Shown: positions 41,997-50,114 of the stretch, in pieces
Position numbering within the stretch: position 1 is the stretch's first letter
Layout of the letters: each line of letters starts with the position of its first letter
NCBI GenBank assembly: GCA_015709575.1
Contig: CP054190.1
Span: 2,292,616 to 2,356,615, forward strand
Length of the DNA stretch: 64,000 nucleotides
Source of the DNA: Planctomycetia bacterium
GTDB taxonomy: Bacteria; Planctomycetota; Phycisphaerae; UBA1845; Fen-1342
Reading direction: 5' to 3'
Position numbers and translations under genes: made by a program
Notes under the pieces: generated by a model
Told to the model about the DNA's origin: nothing
What the model saw: the letters and a program-made list of their open reading frames with translations, nothing else
The model's database searches: none

Positions 41997-43025
41997 CTAC
42001 CACCAATAGGTCGGCCGATCCGACCCATCCGTGAATGTGCGGTTTATGGCCAGGCGCGGACGCACCTGCTTGTTGCTGCGCCACTCCACGTGGCCGTCGA
42101 TGAACGCGAAGTTGCCTCCGAAAACAGTCGCTCCGGAATTCGGCGTGTGATTCGTCCAGTTGTGATTCCCGCCCTGCGGCCGAAGCGCACCGCTGCGGAA
42201 CTCGGTCCGCAATTGGTCCGTGGAGCGCCCGAAGCTGGTCATGTAGTCGGCGATGACCGGCACCTCGGCGTGACGCCCGCCGGCTGAGTCACGCAGAAAG
42301 CGGTCCTGCGAGAGCGTGTAGGGCAGCGAATAAATCACGAAATCGCTGGTCGGATCGGGCACGATCACATTTTGATCGTCATCAAGCACCAGAAACTTGC
42401 CCTCCGCGGTCACCGCCCGGAGCTGACCGCCCGCGCGCCGCGACACCGGTCCGATGAACCCCCAGAACTGGGCGTAATCCATGAACGAACCGAACTGCGA
42501 CGGGTTCGACCACGATGGATAGCTGGTCGGCGGTGTGTTGTAGATCGGTGTGCTCGGGCAGTAGAAAATTTTTCCCGCTTCCTTCGAGCGCGCCAGGTCC
42601 TCATTCAGAAACGTATTATTCGTGCCGTTGCGCTTGGGCGGGTCCATGTTCATCTGTCGCAGGATCAGTTCGCCCAGGTGCCACTGATTGCCCGGGGCCT
42701 GGATCAAGGTCGAACCGCGGACGTAGACGTAATCCGGCTCCGTGCCCTGGTGCTGGGGCACAAAGTCGCGGTTCTCGTTGCCGTAGATATTGAACGCCTG
42801 CGCGATACTGCGGAGGTTGGACGAGCAGACGGTTCGGCGGGCCTGTTCACGAGCGGCTGACAGCGACGGCAGCAGAATTGAAATCAACAGGGCAATGACC
42901 GCCACAACTACCAGCAACTCGATCAGCGTGAATCCGCGCCGCGGCCAACAATGCTCCCGCCCTCGGCGAGACGCCGGGCCACACGATCGATAGTCGATAC
43001 CTGGCTTCTGCGTCCTGCGATCCAT
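41997..43025 (-). CDS. Pseudopilin-like protein with prepilin cleavage motif
   Basis: A 342-residue protein with the type IV prepilin/type II secretion N-terminal signature: a basic leader, then RRGFTLIELLVVVAVIALL with the processing Gly at about 31 and Glu at position 5 after the cut. A long hydrophobic helix follows, then AAREQARRTVCSSNLRSIAQ, which is the typical continuation in planctomycete DUF1559-like and related H-X9-DG-type proteins. Near the C-terminus FAFIDGHVEWR is the H-x-DG-type motif of this group. The ATG at 43025 has GGAGG nine bases before it. Such proteins are abundant in planctomycetes and of unclear role; possibilities are surface fibres or secretion. A good promoter precedes it. 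Confidence 0.88.
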   Translation of the reverse strand: MDRRTQKPGIDYRSCGPASRRGREHCWPRRGFTLIELLVVVAVIALLISILLPSLSAAREQARRTVCSSNLRSIAQAFNIYGNENRDFVPQHQGTEPDYVYVRGSTLIQAPGNQWHLGELILRQMNMDPPKRNGTNNTFLNEDLARSKEAGKIFYCPSTPIYNTPPTSYPSWSNPSQFGSFMDYAQFWGFIGPVSRRAGGQLRAVTAEGKFLVLDDDQNVIVPDPTSDFVIYSLPYTLSQDRFLRDSAGGRHAEVPVIADYMTSFGRSTDQLRTEFRSGALRPQGGNHNWTNHTPNSGATVFGGNFAFIDGHVEWRSNKQVRPRLAINRTFTDGSDRPTYWW

Positions 43026-43123
43026 GAGATGACGCCTCCGGCGACAACTCCCCGACCCGGGCCGACCGCCCGCTGCTCCGCCGCAGAGTTCTTCCGGCCG
43101 CCCGATCGGGCCACACGACCAAT

Positions 43124-43152
43124 ATTATATAACGATTCGCGGGAACGCAACA
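43124..43152 (-). promoter_or_regulatory. Promoter for the pseudopilin-like gene
   Basis: Read on the minus strand, a perfect TATAAT lies at 43129-43124. TTGCGT ends 15 bases upstream of it, or TGTTGC 17 bases upstream (43152-43147). Transcription would begin about 90 bases before the start codon at 43025. The -10 is embedded in GTTATATAAT, which resembles the palindrome GTTATATAAC in front of the GHL10-like gene, so a repressor could also bind here. Confidence 0.6.
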
Positions 43153-43197
43153 CGAACTTTTTCCGGGCGAACGGATGGGGAGCTTTCCCACCCCCCC

Positions 43198-44115
43198 TTA
43201 GCGCACCGTCGGGCGCAGGCCGAAGCGCTCACAATAGCGCTCGAACAGCCGATGCGCCGCCGGATAAATCGAATGCGGGCTGAGAAAGTGTGAAAACTCG
43301 AACGTAATCAGCTTCTCGATCCCCGCCTCGCGCGCCGCATCGATCTTGTATTCCAGCTTGCGCCAATCCGCCGGCGGAAACTTGATCGGCATGTCACGAT
43401 CAAACGACTCCACGTTGGACCAGCACGCGATGCCCGCCTCCCGGGCCAGCGCGATGTTCATCCGCAGGTACTCCGGCAACTCCAGGTAGTCGACGTGCCC
43501 GTCCTGAAAGGCCACGATGTCCACGCAGCCGGCCAGTTGCCGGAAGATCGCCCGCCACTCGGCCTCATGCTGCGCCTGAGAGATGGCCGCTTCGCCCGGT
43601 GGCGCTTTGACGCCCGCGATGTAGGGCGAGATCAGCGTCGGCAGGGCCGGTGACAGTTCCTTGGCCCAGCGGGCCGCCTCCTCCACCAGTTGCACCTGTT
43701 GCGCGTCGGCTCGGGACAATTCAAACGTGATGTACCAGCCGCCGAACGCCGGGTGACCGCCGAACTGCTCCTGCACCTCGCGCATGAAGCGGCGGTTGAT
43801 GTCCAGCGCGGCGCGCGTGTGCGACATCCAGTCGCCGGGGTCATAGATGCCCCAGATCAGGCGCATGCCGTTTTGCTCCGCGAGGTCGAGGAACAGTTGA
43901 GCGAGATTTTCGCGAACCGGCAGCATTCGCCTCATTTCCCGCAGCGTCCACGAATTGAAGACCGCCCGCTCGCGATAACCGGCGCGAATCAGGATGACTG
44001 TGTCGATGCCGACCTGCCGCATCACGTCGAAGTCCGCCGCCCACTCGCGCGGCCCCCAGTTCTGAGCCGGAATGTCATGCGTAATTTCGTCCAGGAAGGT
44101 GCCCGTGATGCGCAT
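43198..44115 (-). CDS. DUF4434-family glycosidase-like protein
   Basis: A 305-residue TIM-barrel-like protein of the DUF4434 kind, usually near carbohydrate-active enzymes. Characteristic sequences are GTFLDEITHDIPAQNWGPRE at the N-terminus, GIDTVILIRAGYRERAVF, MRLIWGIYDPGDWM, FGGWYITFELSRAD, DIVAFQDGHVDYLELPEY and LEYKIDAAREAGIEKLITFE near the end. Acidic residues in ITFE, FQDG and ITFEFSH are candidate active-site positions. There is no signal peptide from the chosen ATG at 44115 (GGAG upstream), so it is cytoplasmic, unlike the secreted enzymes around it. It is divergent from the GHL10-like gene and probably handles imported oligosaccharides. Confidence 0.8.
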   Translation of the reverse strand: MRITGTFLDEITHDIPAQNWGPREWAADFDVMRQVGIDTVILIRAGYRERAVFNSWTLREMRRMLPVRENLAQLFLDLAEQNGMRLIWGIYDPGDWMSHTRAALDINRRFMREVQEQFGGHPAFGGWYITFELSRADAQQVQLVEEAARWAKELSPALPTLISPYIAGVKAPPGEAAISQAQHEAEWRAIFRQLAGCVDIVAFQDGHVDYLELPEYLRMNIALAREAGIACWSNVESFDRDMPIKFPPADWRKLEYKIDAAREAGIEKLITFEFSHFLSPHSIYPAAHRLFERYCERFGLRPTVR

Positions 44116-44160
44116 CGCGCGAATTCTCCAATTGCATGGCCGGCCGGCGACCGCTACCTT

Positions 44161-44170
44161 GTTATATAAC
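44161..44170. promoter_or_regulatory. Palindrome GTTATATAAC between divergent glycosidase genes
   Basis: A perfect ten-base palindrome in the 130-base spacer between the DUF4434 gene and the GHL10-like gene. Nine of the ten bases recur at 43124-43133 around the promoter of the pseudopilin-like gene. In DNA this GC-rich the match is unlikely to be trivial, and it is a candidate operator for the GntR-LacI regulator encoded nearby. It could equally be a -10 region. Confidence 0.35.
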
Positions 44171-44245
44171 CAGAAGGCTGGTCCGCGGGCGGCGGCAATG
44201 CCGACCCACCGCACTCTACCCGCCGAACCCGGAGCTATCGACGCC

Positions 44246-46435
44246 GTGACCCGATCGCCACCACCGGTTACCGCTCGCGCACTCGCCGCCCTGCTGCTGC
44301 TCCTGGCCGCACCGGCGATCCAGGCGCAGACCGTCATTGTGGACAACAGCGACGCCGGCTTTTCTGTGATCAGCGGCGCGTGGTTCACGACCAGCGTCAC
44401 CGGGCAATGGGGCAGCGACTATCGCTATCGTCTGACCGGCGCGCCGTTGGGAGAAGTCGAGTGGCGGCCGACGCTGCCGCACACCGGCGCCTGGCAGGTG
44501 GCCGTGTGGTACCGAAACGCCAACGACCGGCCCTCCAATGCCCGCTACCGCGTGCACCACGCCGGCGGCGTCTCCGACGTGTTCGTGGATCAGCGGATAA
44601 ACGGCTCAACGTGGGTGGGGTTGGGCAGCTTCACCTTCAACGCCGGCGCAGGCCACGCAGTGACGCTCGACACCGACGCGACACCCGGCACAACCATCGT
44701 GGCCGACGCGGTGCGCTTTCAGGCCGTCGGCGGCGGACCAATGGTCCCCGAAGTCCGCGCCTGCTGGCTCACGCAGTACTTCTACCTGGGCAAGAGCGAG
44801 GCCCAGTTGCGCGCCGCCGCTCAGAACATGCTCAACGGCGGCATCAACACGGTCTATATCGCCGTCTACGCTGGCGGCACCGTGTACTGGCCGAGCAAGG
44901 CCTATCAGGTTGCGGGCGGCTCGTGGTCCTCCGGCTCCGTGGACTACGCAGCACAGGTTTCGAGCATTTTCCGCAGTGAGGGGCTGAAGGTCGGCGCCTG
45001 GTTCGAGTACGGGATGGGCCTCAGCAGCGTCAACCATCCGATCGCCGTGGCCCACCCGGATTGGCTGACGCGCACCTCCTCCGGTGACCCCGTCAGCGGC
45101 GAAAGCTCGTTCGTGTTTCTCAGCCCGGCCCACCCCGAAGCGATGAACCTGCTGCACGGAATGGTCGGCGAACTGGCCGCCAATTACTGGTTCGACGACA
45201 TTCAGATTGACCGATACCGCTACCCGCGCAAGAGCAGTGGCCGCGAATTCGGCTACGAAGCCGTCAGCAGCGCGCTCTACCAGGCCACGTACGGCTCAGC
45301 GCCGCCGACCAACGTGAACAACAGCCAGTGGGTCGCGTTCCGCGAGGGCTTGGTCAACTCGGCCATGCAGCAATCCTACATCGCGGTGAAGTCCGCCAAT
45401 CCGCTGATCGTCGTCTCCAGTGCCCCGACCGGCTCATACGGGGTCACACAGCACCTTCAGCGCTGGAGCGCGTGGGTCAACGGCGGCTACATGGACCTCG
45501 TGATGCCGCAGATGTACCAAACCACGCTGAGCGGATTTCAGACAGAGCTGAGCACGCAGCGGACGTACGCGCCGGCGCACTGGAACAAACTCGGGGTCGG
45601 CTACCGCGCCCACGAGGACAACAACTGGGCCCTCGTTCGAGATCAGTTGAACCACGCCCGCGGGCTGGGCCATGCCCACGGCTGCCTGTGGGTGTACCAC
45701 CAGTACTCGACCCAGATCGCGATTCAGGACGAGATCGACAATCTGCCGCTGCCGGGACAGCCATGGTCCGCCGCCGCGTACAACCCCTTCGTCTCCGATC
45801 GGCTGGTGCAGCTATTCGCCGACAACCTCGACGGTGCTGGGGCGTATCAGGAGTCCGCCGGGTGGTCCGGCTCGGCGCAGACCGGCTTTCACCGCTTCGA
45901 CTCGCGCGTCGCGCAAGGCGGCGGTGACACCCGCACCGCCGGCTGGAATCTGGCTGTGCCCAAGGCCGGCCGATACGACGTCTACGCCTGGCACACCGCC
46001 AGCGGAAATCGAAACCCTGCCGCCCAATTTACGATCTCGCACTACAACGGCGATAGCAGCACGCTCGTCGACCAGCGCGTCAATGGCGGGCGCTGGGTAC
46101 ACCTCGGCCGCCGGATTTTTGATCGCAGCGACGCCCCCCTCCGCCGCGTGACTGTCTCAACCGCGAGTTCGCCCGCTGGCGTATACACCTCCGCCGACGC
46201 CGTCAAACTCGTGCTGAGCGGCTACGCCTTTGGCGACACCAACGGCGACGGCGTAGTGAATGGAATCGATGCAGCCGCGCTGACCAGCGCTTGTGTCACC
46301 GGACCGCAGAGTGCCGCTGACGGCGGGCCAGGCGGTCCGCCGCCCACAGCCGCATGCGAGGTCTTTGACTTCGACGACGACTTCGACGTGGACATGCGCG
46401 ATCTGTCCGCGATGCAGCGGGCCGCGGGTCCGTAG
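44246..46435 (+). CDS. Secreted GHL10-like glycoside hydrolase with carbohydrate-binding and dockerin ends
   Basis: A 729-residue exported enzyme. Signal peptide about 1-27 (ending APAIQAQ). About 28-165 is a golvesin/xanthan-lyase-type binding domain (WGSDYRYRLTGAPLGEVEWR, DVFVDQRINGSTWVGLGSF). About 172-510 is a GHL10/DUF187 catalytic barrel (EVRACWLTQYFYLGK, GLKVGAWFEYGMGL, YWFDDIQIDRYRYP, YMDLVMPQMYQTTL). A second golvesin-like domain is at about 525-660 (LVDQRVNGGRWVHLGRRIFD). The last 65 residues hold FGDTNGDGVVNGIDAAALTS and FDFDDDFDVDMRDLSAMQRA, a dockerin-like pair. The GTG at 44246 is preferred because GGAG precedes it and the signal peptide follows; an upstream ATG at 44198 is possible. 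It is a likely outer-surface polysaccharide hydrolase. Confidence 0.83.
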   Translation: MTRSPPPVTARALAALLLLLAAPAIQAQTVIVDNSDAGFSVISGAWFTTSVTGQWGSDYRYRLTGAPLGEVEWRPTLPHTGAWQVAVWYRNANDRPSNARYRVHHAGGVSDVFVDQRINGSTWVGLGSFTFNAGAGHAVTLDTDATPGTTIVADAVRFQAVGGGPMVPEVRACWLTQYFYLGKSEAQLRAAAQNMLNGGINTVYIAVYAGGTVYWPSKAYQVAGGSWSSGSVDYAAQVSSIFRSEGLKVGAWFEYGMGLSSVNHPIAVAHPDWLTRTSSGDPVSGESSFVFLSPAHPEAMNLLHGMVGELAANYWFDDIQIDRYRYPRKSSGREFGYEAVSSALYQATYGSAPPTNVNNSQWVAFREGLVNSAMQQSYIAVKSANPLIVVSSAPTGSYGVTQHLQRWSAWVNGGYMDLVMPQMYQTTLSGFQTELSTQRTYAPAHWNKLGVGYRAHEDNNWALVRDQLNHARGLGHAHGCLWVYHQYSTQIAIQDEIDNLPLPGQPWSAAAYNPFVSDRLVQLFADNLDGAGAYQESAGWSGSAQTGFHRFDSRVAQGGGDTRTAGWNLAVPKAGRYDVYAWHTASGNRNPAAQFTISHYNGDSSTLVDQRVNGGRWVHLGRRIFDRSDAPLRRVTVSTASSPAGVYTSADAVKLVLSGYAFGDTNGDGVVNGIDAAALTSACVTGPQSAADGGPGGPPPTAACEVFDFDDDFDVDMRDLSAMQRAAGP

Positions 46436-46590
46436 GCGCGAACGGGCTCCCGGTTCAATCCGCGCTCACTCGCGCCGAATGGCGCAATTCCACCGGTATT
46501 GACGCTAATCCGCACCAGACTGCGCAATTGCAGCACAACGATTCGACACCGCCCGATTGCGCAGCCATACTCCTTCCGGAGGGTCACCGC

Positions 46591-49500
46591 ATGAACAGTC
46601 CGCACAGCCTGCCGGGCGTCCGACCCCGATCATTCCTCCGCGCCGGACTGCCGGCGCTGGTGCTGCTAGCTTTGACGTCCGCGACACCGTCGGCCACCGC
46701 GCAAGCACCGGGCGCGCCGACCGACCCCAAGCTCATCGTCCTGGAACATGGCCGCACACGCGTCGAAATCCGTCCGTGGAATCGCGGCATGTCGGTGTTC
46801 GTTGACAGCATTCGCGTCTCAGGCGGCTCGAATCTGGTGATCACGACGCCACCCTGGGCGCCGCACCACTACCTCGGGCCGACCGAGCCTGTCGTTCTCG
46901 CCGCACGCGAGGCGATGGCCGGCGCATCCAGTGCCGAAGCCCGGCCTCGCACGGTCACGCTCACCCATCGCGGCAAGGATGACGTGTTCACCGCGACGGA
47001 GACCATCACGATCGCGGATGACGGTTCCGTGACCCAGGTGTTCGAAGGACGATTTCACAAGGCCGATGAAGACGCGCTGGCCCAGTACCAGATCGCGGCG
47101 ATCAACCCCACGCTGATTGTCGGGCGCAACTTCTCCGCCACGAAGCGCGACGGCAGCACCGTGCGCGGCGTCGTACCGGTGAACCCGCGCGGGCGCACCG
47201 TCCCTGAAACAACGCTGGCCGCGAATTTCACGACGGTCGAATTTGACTCCCGCGTTGGAGTGCTGCGCCTTGAGTTCGATACGCCGCGCCCACTGACGCT
47301 CTACGATCATCGCGCGACCAAGTGGTCCGACCCCGGCAACCCGCTTTTCTGGCTCGGCGACCTGGGCACGCGCTTTCGCGCCGACGACACGCTGCGTTTT
47401 GCAATGACGATCCGCCTGCCCGCTCCCACACCCGACGACAGCGCGCCGCTGGCGCTGGAGAGACTCGCTACCGTGGAGCGCCTCGAGCTCGCTCAATCGT
47501 GGCCGCTCGATGCGCCCCCCGTGCTGATGCCACGACCAAAGGAATGCTCTTTTCCGGATGAGTTCTTTGTGCTGCGCCGCAGCGGCGAATCGCAAGGCAG
47601 TACGCGGATTCACATGCGCGCCGAACCGCTCGACGGCCCCGCGGCGACGCTGCTCGCGCGCCGCCTGCGAGAATGGTCGGTGCTGGCGCCGACCAACCTG
47701 CCGGGTGAGCCGCCATCGCCGGGCTTCGTCTTTGAGCCGGCGCCAACTGGCGAAGACCTCCCGCCGGAATGGTACGATCTGAGCGTGCGGGCCGACGGCG
47801 TTCGCATCCGCGCCGCCGACGAACGGGGATTCCTGCACGCCGTGCACACGCTGCGACAACTTGCGTGCGCACGCGGCGACGGCGCGTGGGGCATTCGCGG
47901 GGCAACCATCCGCGACTGGCCCTCGCTTCCAATTCGCGGTGTGCACGTATTCACCGGCGGGCAGGGTGCGGATCCGCACCTGGCGCTGCTCGAAGACGTC
48001 ATCGGCGCGCTAAAGATGAACCACATCATTCTCGAAGCACAGTACATCCATTGGGACGCCTTCCCCGAGATCCGCCACGCCGAGTACGGCATGCCCAAGA
48101 CAGAGGTGCGGCGCCTGATCGAGCGCTGCCGCGCGCTCCGCGTCGATCTCACCCCGTTGATCAGCTCGCTGGGACACATGGCCTGGATGTTCACGAACAA
48201 CCAGAACCTCGACCTCGCTGAAGACCCCGAGGCGAAATGGGCGTACTGCGTCACAAACCCCGCCGTCTACGACTTCATCTTCCAGGTGCATCGAGAGACG
48301 TTGGAGTTGTTTGAGCCGGCGATGCTGCACATCGGTCACGACGAGTTCCACCATCGCGGCAAGGTCCCCGGGCGCGAGTCCAGCAAGCCCTACACGGTCG
48401 AGCAGCTCTTCCTGATGGACACGCTCCGCCACCGCGACTGGCTGCGCGAGCGCGGCGTGCGCACCGTGATGTGGGGGGACATGCTGCTGGCCAAGACCGA
48501 GGCCGTGGACGCCACGCACGCGCCCGCTCCGGACGCGGCCAAGCGCCTGCGCGACGCCATTCCCGACGACGTGCTCATCGCCGACTGGCACTACGCCGCC
48601 AATCCATGGACGGACCTGCGCCAATCCCTCGACATCTTCCACAACGCCGGACATCACACCCTTGCTTGTACCTGGAATCGTCCGCACAACATCACCGGCT
48701 TCGCGCGTGCGGCATATGAAACCGGATCGCTGGGACTGATCCAGACGACCTGGGCCGGCTACTCGCTCGATGAAGCGCGTCTGTTGGCGAGCATCCAACA
48801 GTACGCGGCGTACGTCCTCGCGGCCGAGGCCGGCTGGAACGCCGACAACCCGCCGGACCCCGACGCATACCCGTGGTTTGATCGCTTCCTGCGCCTCACC
48901 GGTCGCAGTCAGTTGTCGTACGCCAATCGGTCGGGCTGGACTGTGGATCTCGCCGGAGCGGCGAATCTGCCACTGGGAACGCCCGAGGAGCGAACTCCGG
49001 TTGTCGAGCCGCGGTCAAACGGATCATTCGGCGACATGCAGACCTCACCGGCGAGCGATGCCCCGCGCACGTGGTTTGACCTCGGCGTTGAACACAGCCT
49101 GGCAAACATGCCGATCGGCGGAACCGTTTCAATGGATGGTCTGAAGTTCCGCGTCGGCGCGGATGGCGTGCTGCTGCGCGGCGGCCTCGCGCGTGAACCG
49201 GCACTTCCGACTGAAGTGACGCTCACTCTCGGCGATGAGAATAGCGCGGGGCGGTCTTTTCCGACCGCCCGCATGATGGCATTTCTGCACACGACGAATT
49301 TTGCGACCGAGCCGGGGCGGCGCGTCGCCGAGTACGAAATTGAGTATTCGGATGGGCAGCGCGAGATCGCACCGGCGATCTACGGCGAGACGGTTTTTGC
49401 CTATAACGACGGCGGGGCATCCGCAAAAGCGCCGCTTGTCTGGAGCGGTCGCACGCCGGCCGGCGCGCCGGTGTGGCTGCACGTGCAACTCTGGCAAAAC

Positions 49501-49593
49501 CCGACGCCTCAGCGACCCATACGCGCGCTTCGCGCGCGATCGGCGAACGCGCCGGCGTCGCTGATCCTGCTGGGTGTCACCGGATTGGAGTGA
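46591..49593 (+). CDS. Secreted GH20-like glycosidase
   Basis: A 1000-residue exported protein with signal peptide at about 1-37 (ending SATAQ). About 45-300 is a beta-sandwich domain. About 310-450 is the small alpha/beta domain that precedes the barrel in GH20 enzymes (LMPRPKECSFPDEFFVLRRS, VRADGVRIRAADERGFLHAV). About 455-790 is the catalytic barrel (LPIRGVHVFTGGQGADPHLA, LEAQYIHWDAFPEIRHAEY, LHIGHDEFHH), with the Asp584-Glu585 pair typical of hexosaminidases. A C-terminal beta domain is at about 800-1000. The first ATG with a good ribosome site (GGAGG eight bases before) is 46591. With the neighbouring GHL10-like enzyme it would attack amino-sugar-containing glycans. Confidence 0.85.
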   Translation: MNSPHSLPGVRPRSFLRAGLPALVLLALTSATPSATAQAPGAPTDPKLIVLEHGRTRVEIRPWNRGMSVFVDSIRVSGGSNLVITTPPWAPHHYLGPTEPVVLAAREAMAGASSAEARPRTVTLTHRGKDDVFTATETITIADDGSVTQVFEGRFHKADEDALAQYQIAAINPTLIVGRNFSATKRDGSTVRGVVPVNPRGRTVPETTLAANFTTVEFDSRVGVLRLEFDTPRPLTLYDHRATKWSDPGNPLFWLGDLGTRFRADDTLRFAMTIRLPAPTPDDSAPLALERLATVERLELAQSWPLDAPPVLMPRPKECSFPDEFFVLRRSGESQGSTRIHMRAEPLDGPAATLLARRLREWSVLAPTNLPGEPPSPGFVFEPAPTGEDLPPEWYDLSVRADGVRIRAADERGFLHAVHTLRQLACARGDGAWGIRGATIRDWPSLPIRGVHVFTGGQGADPHLALLEDVIGALKMNHIILEAQYIHWDAFPEIRHAEYGMPKTEVRRLIERCRALRVDLTPLISSLGHMAWMFTNNQNLDLAEDPEAKWAYCVTNPAVYDFIFQVHRETLELFEPAMLHIGHDEFHHRGKVPGRESSKPYTVEQLFLMDTLRHRDWLRERGVRTVMWGDMLLAKTEAVDATHAPAPDAAKRLRDAIPDDVLIADWHYAANPWTDLRQSLDIFHNAGHHTLACTWNRPHNITGFARAAYETGSLGLIQTTWAGYSLDEARLLASIQQYAAYVLAAEAGWNADNPPDPDAYPWFDRFLRLTGRSQLSYANRSGWTVDLAGAANLPLGTPEERTPVVEPRSNGSFGDMQTSPASDAPRTWFDLGVEHSLANMPIGGTVSMDGLKFRVGADGVLLRGGLAREPALPTEVTLTLGDENSAGRSFPTARMMAFLHTTNFATEPGRRVAEYEIEYSDGQREIAPAIYGETVFAYNDGGASAKAPLVWSGRTPAGAPVWLHVQLWQNPTPQRPIRALRARSANAPASLILLGVTGLE

Positions 49594-49610
49594 AGGCGGG
49601 CAATCGCGGG

Positions 49611-50114
49611 ATGGACCAGCGAATGATGCGACGATGTGCAGCACGACCGATCACCGCGAGCCGAACTCCGAAGCTCACGCGCGACTTGCGGCCCTCAACC
49701 CATGACCCGGCGACCGCGGCGGCAGCCGTTGCAACAGCGCTCAATCACGCCGATCCGGAGCACTGGCTCGCTTCGCACGGCATCGAACTGGTCGCGTGGC
49801 ACGCGCCCGCCCCGGTCCGCGCGCCCCGCCGTTCATCGCCCGCCGGGCGCGTGCTGGGAGCCTGGGATCCGGTGCTGCGGCGGATCGAGTTGTTTGAGGT
49901 CATCGGCCTCGCGGACACTGAGTTGGTCACGGTGCTCGCCCACGAGTTATGCCACGCGCTCAGTCCGCGCCCTCAATCGCGCGATGAGCCTCGCGCCGAG
50001 CGTTTCTCGGCGGACTTCATCGCCACACTCGACAGCGAGCGCGTCGCGCTCACAGCGGCCGCGATCCGGCGTATCGCTCAGCGAATCTGCTCGCACAGCG
50101 CCGGGAATTCCTGA
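49611..50114 (+). CDS. Small HExxH metallopeptidase-like protein
   Basis: A 167-residue protein with VTVLAHELCHALS (HELCH, about 108-115), the zinc-peptidase HExxH pattern, preceded by the hydrophobic strand IELFEVIGLADTELV. A downstream Glu (EPRAERFSADF, about 125-135) could be the third ligand, as in gluzincin-type enzymes. The N-terminal 40 residues are basic and Ala-rich. Start: the ATG at 49611 has no strong ribosome site, and ATGs at 49623 and 49626 are alternatives. It follows the GH20 gene by 17 bases and overlaps the convergent Wzy-like gene by 37 bases. Whether it is a real protease is unproven. Confidence 0.6.
   Translation: MDQRMMRRCAARPITASRTPKLTRDLRPSTHDPATAAAAVATALNHADPEHWLASHGIELVAWHAPAPVRAPRRSSPAGRVLGAWDPVLRRIELFEVIGLADTELVTVLAHELCHALSPRPQSRDEPRAERFSADFIATLDSERVALTAAAIRRIAQRICSHSAGNS

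Noticed and set aside
46819..47979. 386-codon minus-strand frame inside the GH20-like gene
   Set aside because: Arg/Ala/Gly-rich sequence without motif or ribosome site, opposite a gene with clear domains.
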